Below, one piece after another: positions 19,939-31,089 of a stretch of 64,000 bases of DNA. The notes under the pieces were generated by a model. It was not told the origin of the DNA. It saw nothing but the letters and a program-made list of their open reading frames with translations, and made no database searches. The stretch lies in NCBI GenBank assembly GCA_016869145.1, contig VGEU01000004.1, forward strand, positions 1-64,000. The letters are read 5' to 3'. A program made the position numbers and the translations under genes. The stretch is from Alphaproteobacteria bacterium (GTDB taxonomy: Bacteria > Pseudomonadota > Alphaproteobacteria > MPNO01 > VGEU01). Each line of letters starts with the position of its first letter. Position 1 is the stretch's first letter.

Positions 19939-20703
19939 TCACCAGGACAACAGGCCGCCATTGATGTGGACGAGCTGGCCGGTCATGTAGCCGGACCGAT
20001 CGTCGAGCAGAAAATCGACCACCGCGGCGACCTCCTCGGGTCGGCCGAGGCGGCCGAGCGGGATGCGTGCGGTATGGAGGGCGACCGTGGCGTCGTACTC
20101 GGCGACCGTGCGCCCGTCCTTGAGGAGATTGGTGTCGATCGGCCCCGGCCCGACGGCGTTGACGCGGATGCCGTGCGGCGCGAACTCGAGCGCGAGCGAC
20201 TTGGTCAGAGAATAGATGGCGGCCTTGGCGGCCGCATAGGACGCGAAATTGGCGATCCCCATGACGGCGAAATCGGACGACATGTTGACGATCGCGCCGC
20301 GGCGCGCCTTCACCATGTCGCCGATCACCGCCTGGGTGCAGAGGAACGTGCCCTTGACGTGGATGTCGATCATGTCGTCCCAGTCGTCCTCGGAGATGCG
20401 CTCGGCCGGCATGCGCCGGCTGATCCCGGCGCAGTTGAAGGCGGCCGAGACCGGCCCCATCTCGCGCGCCACGGTCTCCTTCATGGCGCGGATCGCGGCC
20501 GCGTCGCGGACATCGAGCGCGAACGCGCGCGCGCGACCGCCGGCGGAGGCGATCTCCTTGACGGTCGCCGCGACAGCGTCGCCGTTGCGGTCGACGGCGA
20601 TCACGGGCATACGCCGGGCGAGGCGGAGCGCCGCCGCGCGGCCCATGCCGCTCGCTGCACCCGTCACCAGGACGGCGCCGTCCGGCGGAGCCTTGGCGCT
20701 CAT
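19939..20703 (-). CDS. SDR family oxidoreductase
   Basis: TGAASGMGRAAALRLA; NMSS...YAAAKAA; ATGA overlap with upstream SDR. Confidence 0.92.
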   Translation of the reverse strand: MSAKAPPDGAVLVTGAASGMGRAAALRLARRMPVIAVDRNGDAVAATVKEIASAGGRARAFALDVRDAAAIRAMKETVAREMGPVSAAFNCAGISRRMPAERISEDDWDDMIDIHVKGTFLCTQAVIGDMVKARRGAIVNMSSDFAVMGIANFASYAAAKAAIYSLTKSLALEFAPHGIRVNAVGPGPIDTNLLKDGRTVAEYDATVALHTARIPLGRLGRPEEVAAVVDFLLDDRSGYMTGQLVHINGGLLSW

Positions 20704-21434
20704 ATCATCCCCCGGCCGCCATTGACGCGAATGTCCTGCGCGCTGACGAAACTCGACTCCTCGCCGAGGAGGAACATGACGGTCTCGACCATATCGTCGA
20801 CATGGCCGATCCGCCCGAGCGGAATGTCGGCGGCGCGGGCAAACATCTCGTTCTCGGACATGTTGCCGCGCGGCTGCGGCGTGTCGGTGATGCCGGGCGA
20901 GACCATGTTGACCCGTATCTGGTCGACGGCGGATTCGACCGCGAGCGAGCGTGCGAGACCGAGAATCCCGCCTTTGCTCGCGGCGTAGTGGGCGCCGGCG
21001 ACCGTGCCGTTGCGCGCGATGCTCGAGGAGAACAGCACGATCGAGCCGCGACGCGCGCGGCGCATCGCCGGTAGCACGGCCTGGCAGCACAGGAACGTGC
21101 CCTTGAGGTTGACGTCGAGATGGGCATCCCACGTCGCCTCGTCGAGCTCGAGGAACGGCATGGCCTTGAACACGGCCGCGCAACAGACGAGGCCGTCGAT
21201 CGCGCCGTGGCGGTCGAGCACGGCCGCAACCGCGGACACGATCGCGCCGCGGTCGCGCACATCGAGCGCGGTGAACGAGAGCCCGCGCGCCGAGACGCTG
21301 CGGAGCCCGCCCTCGGCGGTGTCCCACGCCGCGACGGGCCGTCCGTCGGCGAGGAGCCGGTGGGCGAGCGCAAGCCCGATCCCGCTTCCCGCGCCGGTCA
21401 CGATGACCGGGCCGCGGCCATATTGTTCGGGCAT
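20700..21434 (-). CDS. SDR family oxidoreductase
   Basis: TGAGSGIGLALAHRLL; YAASKGG active site. Confidence 0.92.
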   Translation of the reverse strand: MPEQYGRGPVIVTGAGSGIGLALAHRLLADGRPVAAWDTAEGGLRSVSARGLSFTALDVRDRGAIVSAVAAVLDRHGAIDGLVCCAAVFKAMPFLELDEATWDAHLDVNLKGTFLCCQAVLPAMRRARRGSIVLFSSSIARNGTVAGAHYAASKGGILGLARSLAVESAVDQIRVNMVSPGITDTPQPRGNMSENEMFARAADIPLGRIGHVDDMVETVMFLLGEESSFVSAQDIRVNGGRGMI

Positions 21435-21520
21435 GGTGTCCGTCTTCTCTTTGGTGGCGCCGCGCGGAGAGCGTGGCACCGCGGGCGGGAATTATCAACC
21501 GGCGGCTGGCCGAGGCAGCG

Positions 21521-23746
21521 TCATGGGCAGCATGGACACGCGACACGGCGATGGACGAAGACCGTCCGATCGGTCCCCGGAACCGGAACGGCGCGAAAGC
21601 CCGCCGCGCCCGGATCGGCGAGGAAGGCGGCGAGCGTCGCCTCGTTGCGGAAGTCATGGAGACGGCCGACCCACGCAGCGTGGACGACGAGGTCGGGGTC
21701 GACGGCGGCGAGGAACGCGGCGAAGGGCCGCCGGCCCTTGTCGATCAGGATCGCGTCCCCCGTCGCGCCGGGCAGATAGGCGCGCAGTCCGAGGCCGTCG
21801 GCGAGGAGTGTATAGGGACCCGCGAGCCCGAGAGCGCCGATCGCTGCGATTGTCGCCCGGGTCGCGAGCGGCTTGGCCTCGGCGGGTGACCGTCGCTCGA
21901 GATGGCTCGTGAACGGCGCCGGCGTCGCGGCGAGAAGGGCGAGCGCGACCAGGGCCGCGACCCCCGGCGACCAGCCCGCCCCGAGCCGGAGCGCGCCGAT
22001 TGCAGTCCCGAGGAGCGCGAGCGCGGCGATGAAGCCGACGAAGAGATAATGCTGGTGCGGATAGAGAAGGATCGCGGCGATGATGCCGGGCGAGACGACG
22101 ACCGCGAGCCGCGCCGCGAGCGGCCGCGCGAGCCGGATGAACGCCACGCGCCGGCGCATCAACGCGGCGGCGACGATGGCGAGAATCGTGATGCCGATGG
22201 CGGCCGCCTCGATCCGCGCGCCATGCTCGATCGTTGCGGGCACCAGGAGCGGCGGATGGGCGAGAAAACGCACCGCCTCGCGTGGCAGCATCGCGAGATT
22301 ATGCGCGACATGGTCGACCACGACCGAGGGTGCGACCAGCGGCCAGCGCCACCACGGCGCGCCCGGACCGAACACCGCCCCGACGACGTCGCCGAACTCG
22401 ACCAGCGGATCGAAGCCGAAGCCCCGGAGCGTCGCGATCGTCGCACGAACCGGCAACCGGCCGGCATCGGGCGCGGCCGCGACGCCATAGCGTGGCGCGA
22501 AGGCAGCGGGCGCCGCGGCGACGAGGGCGAGGACGACGAGGAGCGCCGCGGCGAGCCTCGCCGGTCGACGCCCGACGACGGCCGCGAGCGCCATCGCGAG
22601 GACAGCGAGGACCAGGACGGCCGGTACCAGGAGATAGTGGGGGCGCGGATGGATCAGGACCGCGACCGCGAGCCCGGGCGCGGCGAGGATCGCGAGCTTC
22701 GCGATGTCGACGCCGAAGCACTCCAGCATCGCGGCGTGGTGGCGGACGAAGGCCCACCCGATCGCCGCGACGCACAGAACGGAGAGAACCGCCGCCTCGA
22801 TCGTCATCGCCGTGCGGGAGGCGCCCGGCAGCATGATCGGCGGGTGGACGAAGATCGAGGCGAGTGCGAGCGGCGCGCGGACGGCGTTGTCGGCGAGATG
22901 GCGAAGAAAGGCCGCCGGATCCGAAGCCGACCACGCCCACCACCGCGCCGCGCCGGGAAAGAGTGCGGCGATGATCTCCTCGTGGTCGGTGAACGGATCG
23001 TCGGGCGCACCGGTCCAGCGTACCCAGTTGAGCGCCACGTGCTGGCTCATCGCGACATGCATCCGCCCGATCGGGTCGGCGACCGGATGAACGCCGAGCG
23101 CGACGACGGTTGCGAACGCCGCGAGGACCGCGAGCGAAGCGAGAAGAGCGCGCGGGCGCCGGTCCCGCCGCGCGAGGAAGACCGCGACCGCGACGGCGGC
23201 GAGGACGGCGATCACCATCTCGGTCCGGACATAGCTCGCGACCAGCGCGACCGCCGCGATCGCGACGAAGCCTGCCGCCCGCCCGCGGACGAGCCGCGCG
23301 AGGACGAGTCCAGCCAGGACCAGCGCGGCCAAAAACAGGGTGATCCGCGGCGCGAGCTCGATCTGGCGGATCGAGACCAGGAGGATGAACGCCGGCACCG
23401 CGACGGCGATGACCGCGCGCGGCCCGGCGATGAGGGCGGCATAGCCACCGAGGCAGAGAACGGCGAGAAGGCCCGTCAGGCGCCAGGCCCAGTCGAAGGC
23501 CGCGATCGGGCCGCCGAGGAGCGCTGCGAGGAGATTGTAATAGGCCGAGTAGAGCGCGCCGTCCCACGCGACGTCGGCGAGCGACTGCACCGGCCAGCCG
23601 AGGCCGCGGGCGAGGTAGACCGTCTCGTCCCAGAGCTCGATGTCGACCGCATCGGCAAAGCCCGCATGGACGCGCGCCCAGGCGAGGATGGCGGCCGCGA
23701 TGAGAGCGAGCGCGATCGCCGCCGTCGTCGCGCCGCGCCCGTTCAT
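21521..23746 (-). CDS. large polytopic membrane protein (glycosyltransferase-39-like architecture) with divergent internal duplication
   Basis: 741 aa, many TM segments, C-terminal soluble segment LLADGLGLRAYLPGATGDAILIDKGRRPFAAFLAAVDPDLVV. Confidence 0.75.
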   Translation of the reverse strand: MNGRGATTAAIALALIAAAILAWARVHAGFADAVDIELWDETVYLARGLGWPVQSLADVAWDGALYSAYYNLLAALLGGPIAAFDWAWRLTGLLAVLCLGGYAALIAGPRAVIAVAVPAFILLVSIRQIELAPRITLFLAALVLAGLVLARLVRGRAAGFVAIAAVALVASYVRTEMVIAVLAAVAVAVFLARRDRRPRALLASLAVLAAFATVVALGVHPVADPIGRMHVAMSQHVALNWVRWTGAPDDPFTDHEEIIAALFPGAARWWAWSASDPAAFLRHLADNAVRAPLALASIFVHPPIMLPGASRTAMTIEAAVLSVLCVAAIGWAFVRHHAAMLECFGVDIAKLAILAAPGLAVAVLIHPRPHYLLVPAVLVLAVLAMALAAVVGRRPARLAAALLVVLALVAAAPAAFAPRYGVAAAPDAGRLPVRATIATLRGFGFDPLVEFGDVVGAVFGPGAPWWRWPLVAPSVVVDHVAHNLAMLPREAVRFLAHPPLLVPATIEHGARIEAAAIGITILAIVAAALMRRRVAFIRLARPLAARLAVVVSPGIIAAILLYPHQHYLFVGFIAALALLGTAIGALRLGAGWSPGVAALVALALLAATPAPFTSHLERRSPAEAKPLATRATIAAIGALGLAGPYTLLADGLGLRAYLPGATGDAILIDKGRRPFAAFLAAVDPDLVVHAAWVGRLHDFRNEATLAAFLADPGAAGFRAVPVPGTDRTVFVHRRVACPCCP

Positions 23747-24711
23747 CGCGACGGCGCGGCGAGATGCGGCCGCAAATAATCGAGCATGCGGCGCGTCGCG
23801 ACCGCGGCACCGTCGTCGTTCAGGTGGTAGACGAGATCGAAGAACTGATCCGGCCCCTGCATGAACGCCTCGGGCGTCCCGAGCACCGGCACGCCGCGGC
23901 TCGCATAGAACGCGACCACGGCGTCGAAGAAGCGCTTCTCCGGCTCGCTGAAATAGACGTCGAACCGGAGATAGTTGGGATAGGAGACGAGGAGACGGAC
24001 GCGGTTCTCCTTGGCCCAGGCCGCGAAGCCCCGGATGCGATCCCAGGCCGGATCGTCCGGGTCGTGGAGGGCCCAGTGCTGCACGGGCCGGAGCTGGCGG
24101 AGAAACGTCCTGACGCGCGGCGTCACCGTGTCGCGCCGGTTGTTGGTCTCGTCGCCATGCGCGTTGAGCGTCTTCGCATCATAGTATTGCAGCACGATGC
24201 GCTCGGGCACGATCCGGGCCCGCACGCCTTGCGCGAGCCGCCGGAGCGGCACCGCGAAGAACAGCCGCACGCGTTCCACGACCCCGAGATGGGCGAGATA
24301 GCCGGGCTCGCGCGCGAGCACCTAATCGATGAAGTCCTCTCGGAACCGGCCGCGCTCGAGGAGCGTGATGTATTCGGGCGTGAACAGGACCGTATCGCCG
24401 GGCTTGGCGACCCGCATGCCGGTCCGGACCATGTAGTCGAGCCCGAGGAGCGCCGAGATGCCGAAATTGACCGTGCGCATCCCGGTCTCGCGCTCGATGG
24501 TCTCGGCGCGGAGCCCGAACAGCCCGCTCGAACCCGACAGGATCACGAGCCGCGGCCCCGGCGTCGCGTCCGCGATGGCGTGTTTCCGCGCGATGATTTC
24601 GGCGTGCCAGCGCGAATGCTCGGTCGGCACGCCGAGCTGGAACAGGACGGCGCCGACCCACAACGCGGCCGCGACGAGAAGCCCGATAATGGCGCCGACG
24701 ACGAAGCGCAT
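23743..24711 (-). pseudogene. SGNH/acyltransferase-associated hypothetical protein interrupted by one in-frame TAG (24322-24324)
   Basis: Contiguous frame: ...LERGRFREDFID*VLAREPGYLAHLGVVERVRLFFAVPLRR...; N-part VILSGSSGLFGLRAETIE is SGNH-like. Confidence 0.75.
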
Positions 24712-24717
24712 CGCCGT

Positions 24718-26289
24718 TCAGAACTGGAAATAGATGAACTCGGCGCGCAGCACCGCGAACACAGTCTGCCCGGCGACGAATAGGACGATCCCGGTCACGA
24801 CGCCCCAGCCGAGCGTCGGCGCCCACGGCACGCGAAAGAGCGGCCGGTTGCTGTCGGCGCGGAAGTCGAGAAGCGGGGTCGCGCGCGCAAGGATCTCCTG
24901 GCTGTTGGGCGCGAACCACGCGACGAGAAAGAGTGCGGCCACAAGATAGACGCCGTCGATGCTCCGCCAGTAGAGCATCCGGTCGGACTGCACCTCGATC
25001 CCGAGACTGCCGAGCACGGGCAAGATCGGGCGGAGCGCGTCGTAGTAGTTGGGATAGAGCGTGATGCCATTGGCGCCGGCCATCGCCTTCCAGATCAGCC
25101 ATGTCGCCTCGAGGGATTCCGAGCGGAACATCACGAGCGACACGGCGAAGAAGACGAAGAACGACACGCAACAGAGCGCGCGGCGGGCGGGGCCGGCCGC
25201 ATCGCGGCGCTCGGACGAGGAGCCCGTGACGAGCCGCCAGCCGTGGTTGACAGCGAGAAAGACGCCCATCGCGACGCCGAACAGGAGATAGGTCCAGCCC
25301 GCGCCGTGCCAGAACCCGGCGATCGCCATGGTGATCACGAGCGCCGCCGCCTAGTGCGGAAAGCCGTACTGCGCGCCGCCGAGCCGCACATAGATGTAAT
25401 CGCGGAGGAACCGCGACAGCGTGACATGCATCCGCCGCCAGAAATCGATGAAGCTCACCGACTTGTAGGGCGAATTGAAGTTCATCGGCAGCTTCACGCC
25501 GAACAGGCGCGCGAGCCCGACGGCCATGTCCGTGTAGCCCGAGAAGTCGAAATAGAGCTGGAAGGTGAAGGCGAAGGCGGCGAGCCAGGCCTCGACCAGG
25601 GTCACCGCGCCGCCGGCGGCCGCGCCGGCGAAGACCGGATCGGCATACCAGGCGAGCGCGTCGACGATCACCACCTTCTTGAACATGCCGATCGCGAACA
25701 TCGTGAGCCCGGGCGCGAGATTGGCGATATCGAAGCGGAACACCTGGTCGCGATCGAACTGCGGCAGGATCTCGTGGTGATGGACGATCGGGCCGGCAAT
25801 GAGCTGCGGGAAGAAGAGGACGAAGAGCGCGTAGCGCGCGAAGCCGTACTCGGCCGCCCGCCCCTCGTGGACGTCGACGAGATAGGCGATCTGCTGGAAC
25901 GTGAAGAACGAGATGCCGAGCGGCAGGATCACGGCGTCCCACACGAAGCGCATCCCGGTCGCGTCCTCGGCGGCGGCGACGAAGAAGTTCGCGTATTTGA
26001 AATAGCCGAGGAGCCCGATATCGCCAGCGAGCCCGAGCCACAGGACCGCGCGCGCGGCGCGGCCGTCGCGCCGGCGCCGGCCGATCTCGCGCCCGATCGC
26101 GAAGTTGAACAGGAGCGAGAACGCGATCAGGAGGAAATAGACCGGGTTCCACCACGCGTAGAAGAAGAGCGAGGCCACCACGAGGAACAAGACCGCCGGC
26201 GCGCGCCCGGCGCGATGGGCAAGAAGGTAGAAGCCCGCCACCGCGATCGGCAGGAATCCAAGGATGAACTCGAAGGAATGGAACAGCAT
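24718..26289 (-). pseudogene. MBOAT family O-acyltransferase (AlgI-like) interrupted by one in-frame TAG (25351-25353)
   Basis: Contiguous frame: ...DYIYVRLGGAQYGFPH*AAALVITMAIAGFWHGAGWTYLLFG...; LGG and FWHGAGW motifs characteristic of MBOAT fall on either side of the stop. Confidence 0.88.
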
Positions 26290-26388
26290 GCGCGGCGCCC
26301 GGCTCCCCCACCGCCCTCCCGCCCGAGAGTGGTTTCGCGGCCGTTAACAATACCTTGCGCCGGAGCCCCAGCGCGAGGGCGGGTCGCC

Positions 26389-26420
26389 GAACGAGAAAGG
26401 GCGGCCTCGCCGGGCCGCCC
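26389..26420 (-). terminator. rho-independent terminator downstream of rpsD
   Basis: Minus strand GGGCGGC-ccggcgag-GCCGCCC followed by TTTCTCGTT. Confidence 0.7.
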
Positions 26421-26450
26421 TCGATCGTCGCTCGGATCGGCGCCTCTGCG

Positions 26451-27065
26451 TCAGCGCGAGTAGAACTCGATCACGAGGTTCGGTTCCATCTGCACCGGAT
26501 AGGGCACCTCGCCGAGTTGCGGCGAGCGGACGAACTTGCCCTTGAAGTGCGGCGCGTCGAGCTCGAGATATTCCGGCACGTCGCGCTCGCCCGATTCCAT
26601 CGCCTCCTGGATCAGCGCCATGGTACGCGCCTTCGCCCGCACCTCGATCACGTCGCCTTCCCGCACCTGGTAGGACGGGATGGTCACGCGCTTGCCGTTG
26701 ACGTTGATGTGGCCGTGGTTGACGACCTGGCGCGCGGCGAAGACCGTGGGCACGAGCTTGAGGCGGTAGACGACGGCATCGAGCCGCCGCTCGAGAAGGC
26801 CGATCAGGTTCTCCGAGGTGTCGCCGCGCCGGCGCACCGCCTCGGCGTAGAGCTTGCGGAACTGCCGCTCGGTGATGTTGCCGTAATAGCCCTTGAGCTT
26901 CTGCTTGGCCTGGAGCTGGAGGCCGTAGTCGGACGGTTTCTTGCGCCGCTGGCCGTGCTGGCCGGGGCCGTATTCGCGCTTGTTGAAGGGGCTCTTGGGG
27001 CGGCCCCAGAGATTGACGGCGAGCCGTCGGTTGATCTTGTATTTCGAGCTTTCGCGTTTGCTCAT
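26451..27065 (-). CDS. rpsD: 30S ribosomal protein S4
   Basis: [49 protein letters not shown]4 domain RLDAVVYRL...[11 protein letters not shown]. Confidence 0.97.
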   Translation of the reverse strand: MSKRESSKYKINRRLAVNLWGRPKSPFNKREYGPGQHGQRRKKPSDYGLQLQAKQKLKGYYGNITERQFRKLYAEAVRRRGDTSENLIGLLERRLDAVVYRLKLVPTVFAARQVVNHGHINVNGKRVTIPSYQVREGDVIEVRAKARTMALIQEAMESGERDVPEYLELDAPHFKGKFVRSPQLGEVPYPVQMEPNLVIEFYSR

Positions 27066-27126
27066 CGTTGCCACCGTTTGCCGGTTCGATTGTCCCGATA
27101 GTTCGGCCCGGACCCTGCCGGCGACG

Positions 27127-27178
27127 GGGTATGGCGTCCCATTTCGTCGGCCCCCTCACGGGGCCGGGACCATACCCG
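27127..27178 (-). promoter_or_regulatory. nested hairpin in rpsD 5' leader (candidate cis-regulatory RNA)
   Basis: Minus strand GGGTATGG-TCCC-GGCCCC-gtgag-GGGGCC-gacgaaat-GGGA-cg-CCATACCC. Confidence 0.65.
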
Positions 27179-27201
27179 CATTCTCGGGAATGAGGGCGCG
27201 G

Positions 27202-27229
27202 AGTATAGGGACGGGGGCGCGGTTGTCAA
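27202..27229 (-). promoter_or_regulatory. sigma-70 promoter for rpsD (TTGACA-N16-TATACT)
   Basis: Minus strand TTGACAACCGCGCCCCCGTCCCTATACT, immediately after trmJ stop. Confidence 0.75.
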
Positions 27230-27978
27230 ACCTTCCCCGACCCGCCGCGGCCCTGGACGAGATAGGAGACGATGCCGCGGAGCGTGCGGACCTCCTGGTC
27301 GGTGAGCCCGGCGCGGTTGAAGATGTTCCGGATGTTGCGGACCATCCGCGGCCGCTTGGCGGCGAGCCGGAGGAAGCCGGCACGGTCCAGCTCGGCCTCG
27401 AGCTGGTCGAAGAAGCCCTGGAGCTCCTCCTTGGTCGCCGGCACCGCCTCCTTTCGGACGAGGTCGGCCGGCTCCGGCGGCAGGGCGGCGACCGACCAGG
27501 CATAGGAGACGAGGAGCACCGCCATCGCGACGTTGAGCGAGGAGAAGTCCGGATTGGTCGGGATGATCAGAAGCGCGTCGGCGAGCGTGAGATCGTCGTT
27601 GTGGAGCCCGGTCCGCTCCGGTCCGAACAGGATCCCCACCCTGGCGCCCTCGGCGTTCGCCGCACGCAGGCGGCGTGCGGCCTCCACCGGCCCGAGCGCG
27701 GGCTTGACCATGTCGCGCACCCGCGCGGTCGTCGCGACGACGAGCCGGAGATCGGCGACCGCGGCCCGGGTCGAGTGATAGAGCCTGGCCGCCTCGAGCA
27801 CGCGATCGGCGCCGGCGGCCGTGTTGATCGCGGCGTGGTTCGGCCAACCGTCACGCGGACGGACGAGGCGGAGATCGGTCAGCCCAAAATTGAGCATCGC
27901 GCGCGCCGCCGCGCCGATGTTCTCGCCGAGCTGCGGCTCGACGAGGATGACAGCCGGGGTGTCCACCCTGTCGCTCAC
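27226..27978 (-). CDS. trmJ: tRNA (cytidine/uridine-2'-O-)-methyltransferase TrmJ-like SPOUT RNA methyltransferase
   Basis: VILVEPQLGENIGAAARAMLNFGLTDLRLV; GILFGPERTGL; SLNVAMAVLL. Confidence 0.92.
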   Translation of the reverse strand: MSDRVDTPAVILVEPQLGENIGAAARAMLNFGLTDLRLVRPRDGWPNHAAINTAAGADRVLEAARLYHSTRAAVADLRLVVATTARVRDMVKPALGPVEAARRLRAANAEGARVGILFGPERTGLHNDDLTLADALLIIPTNPDFSSLNVAMAVLLVSYAWSVAALPPEPADLVRKEAVPATKEELQGFFDQLEAELDRAGFLRLAAKRPRMVRNIRNIFNRAGLTDQEVRTLRGIVSYLVQGRGGSGKV

Positions 27979-29570
27979 CGGACGCTCGCCACCCCGTCAC
28001 GGTGGAGCTTGTAGACGATGCCGTCGAACAGCGCGTTGTAGGACACATCGATCACGTTCGCCGAGACGCCGAGCGTCGTCCATCGCTCGCCCGAGCGGTC
28101 GGCGCTCTCGATCATCACCCGCGTCACCGCGGCGGTGCCGGCGTCGGGGGTGAGGATGCGCACCTTGTAGTCGACGAGCACCATGTCGGCGAGCGCGGGA
28201 TAGATCGCAACGAGCGCCTTGCGGAGCGCGTTGTCGAGCGCGTTGACCGGCCCGTTTCCTTCCGCGACCGTCATGTGCCGTTCCTTGCCGACATCGACCT
28301 TGACGGTCGCCTCCGACAGCGTGATCAGCTCGCCCTTCGTGTTCCAGCGCCGCTCGTCGAGAACGCGGAAGGATTGCAGCCGGAAATACTCGGGCACCTC
28401 GCCGAGCGCGCGCCGGGCGAGGAGCGCGAAGCTCGCATCGGCGCCGTCATAGGCATAGCCCTCGAACTCGCGCGCCTTCACCTCGCGCAGGAGATCGCCG
28501 ATCTTGGGATGGCCCGGGTCGACCTCGATCCCGATCTCGCGGAACCGGGCGAGGATGTTGGAGCGCCCCGCCTGGTCGGACACCACGATGCGCCGCGCGT
28601 TGCCGACCGCTTCCGGCCTGACGTGCTCGTAGCTCCGCGGATCCTTCTCGACGGCCGAGACGTGGAGCCCGCCCTTGTGGGCGAAGGCGGATTCGCCGAC
28701 ATAGGCGGCGTTGCGCACGTGCGGGCGGTTGAGCCTCTCGTCGAGAAGGCGCGAGATACGCGTGAGCTGGGCGAGACCGGCCTCGCTCACGCCGGTCGCG
28801 AAGCCCATCTTGAGCATCAGCGAAGGCAGGATCGAGACCAGGTTCGCGTTGCCGCAGCGCTCGCCGAGGCCGTTGAGCGTCCCCTGGACCTGGCGCGCCC
28901 CGGCGCGCACCGCGGCGAGCGAGTTGGCGACCGCGTTCTCGGTGTCGTTGTGGCAGTGGATGCCGAGCCGGCTCCCGGGCACATGCTCGACGACGGCCGC
29001 GACGATGCGCGTCACCTCGTCCGGCAGCGTGCCGCCATTGGTGTCGCAGAGGACGACCCAGCGTGCGCCCGCGGCATAGGCGGCCTTGACGCAGGCGAGC
29101 GCGTAGTCGGGGTTCGCCTTGTAGCCGTCGAAGAAGTGCTCGGCGTCGAACAGCACCTCGGGCGCCTTGGTCCTGGCATAGGCGATCGAGTCCGCGATCA
29201 TCGCGAGGTTCTCTTCGCGCGGGATGGCGAGCGCCACATCGACGTGGAAGTCCCACGACTTGCCCACCATGCACACCGCGCCCGCGCGCGATCCGATCAG
29301 GTCGGCGAGGCCGGGGTCGTTCTCGGCGCTGCGGCCGGGCCGGCGGGTCATGCTGAACGCGGTGAACCGCGCGTGGCGGAGCACCGGCGCCTCGCGGAAG
29401 AAGGCGTCGTCGGTCGGGTTGGCGCCGGGCCAGCCGCCCTCGACATAGTCGATGCCGAGCTGATCGAGCGCGAGCGCGATGGCGCGCTTGACGGCGACGG
29501 TGAAGTCGACGCCCTGGGTCTGGGCGCCGTCGCGCAGTGTCGAATCGTAGAGATAGACGCGGTCGGACAT
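27975..29570 (-). CDS. cimA: (R)-citramalate synthase
   Basis: YLYDSTLRDGAQTQGVDFTV; CHNDTENAVANSLAAVRAGARQVQGTLNGLGERCGN. Confidence 0.93.
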   Translation of the reverse strand: MSDRVYLYDSTLRDGAQTQGVDFTVAVKRAIALALDQLGIDYVEGGWPGANPTDDAFFREAPVLRHARFTAFSMTRRPGRSAENDPGLADLIGSRAGAVCMVGKSWDFHVDVALAIPREENLAMIADSIAYARTKAPEVLFDAEHFFDGYKANPDYALACVKAAYAAGARWVVLCDTNGGTLPDEVTRIVAAVVEHVPGSRLGIHCHNDTENAVANSLAAVRAGARQVQGTLNGLGERCGNANLVSILPSLMLKMGFATGVSEAGLAQLTRISRLLDERLNRPHVRNAAYVGESAFAHKGGLHVSAVEKDPRSYEHVRPEAVGNARRIVVSDQAGRSNILARFREIGIEVDPGHPKIGDLLREVKAREFEGYAYDGADASFALLARRALGEVPEYFRLQSFRVLDERRWNTKGELITLSEATVKVDVGKERHMTVAEGNGPVNALDNALRKALVAIYPALADMVLVDYKVRILTPDAGTAAVTRVMIESADRSGERWTTLGVSANVIDVSYNALFDGIVYKLHRDGVASVR

Positions 29571-29705
29571 CGGAATCGCTCGTGGTTCGGGTCGGTTGCC
29601 CCGTCCGGGCCGGGCCGGCGGGTGCGCGTGGTCGTCGGTGTCCCCCGGCTCAGCCGGAGGACCCGGTAATTCTTTCGCGCCGCGACCCGAAGCCTCTCAT
29701 GGCGC

Positions 29706-31085
<1,380 letters not shown>

Positions 31086-31089
31086 CGCC

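Noticed and set aside
24322-25353. Genome-wide amber reassignment as explanation for the TAG-split genes
   Set aside because: Several unrelated genes in the window end naturally at TAG (e.g. 12102-12104, 54930-54932, 58045-58047), so TAG functions as a stop here.
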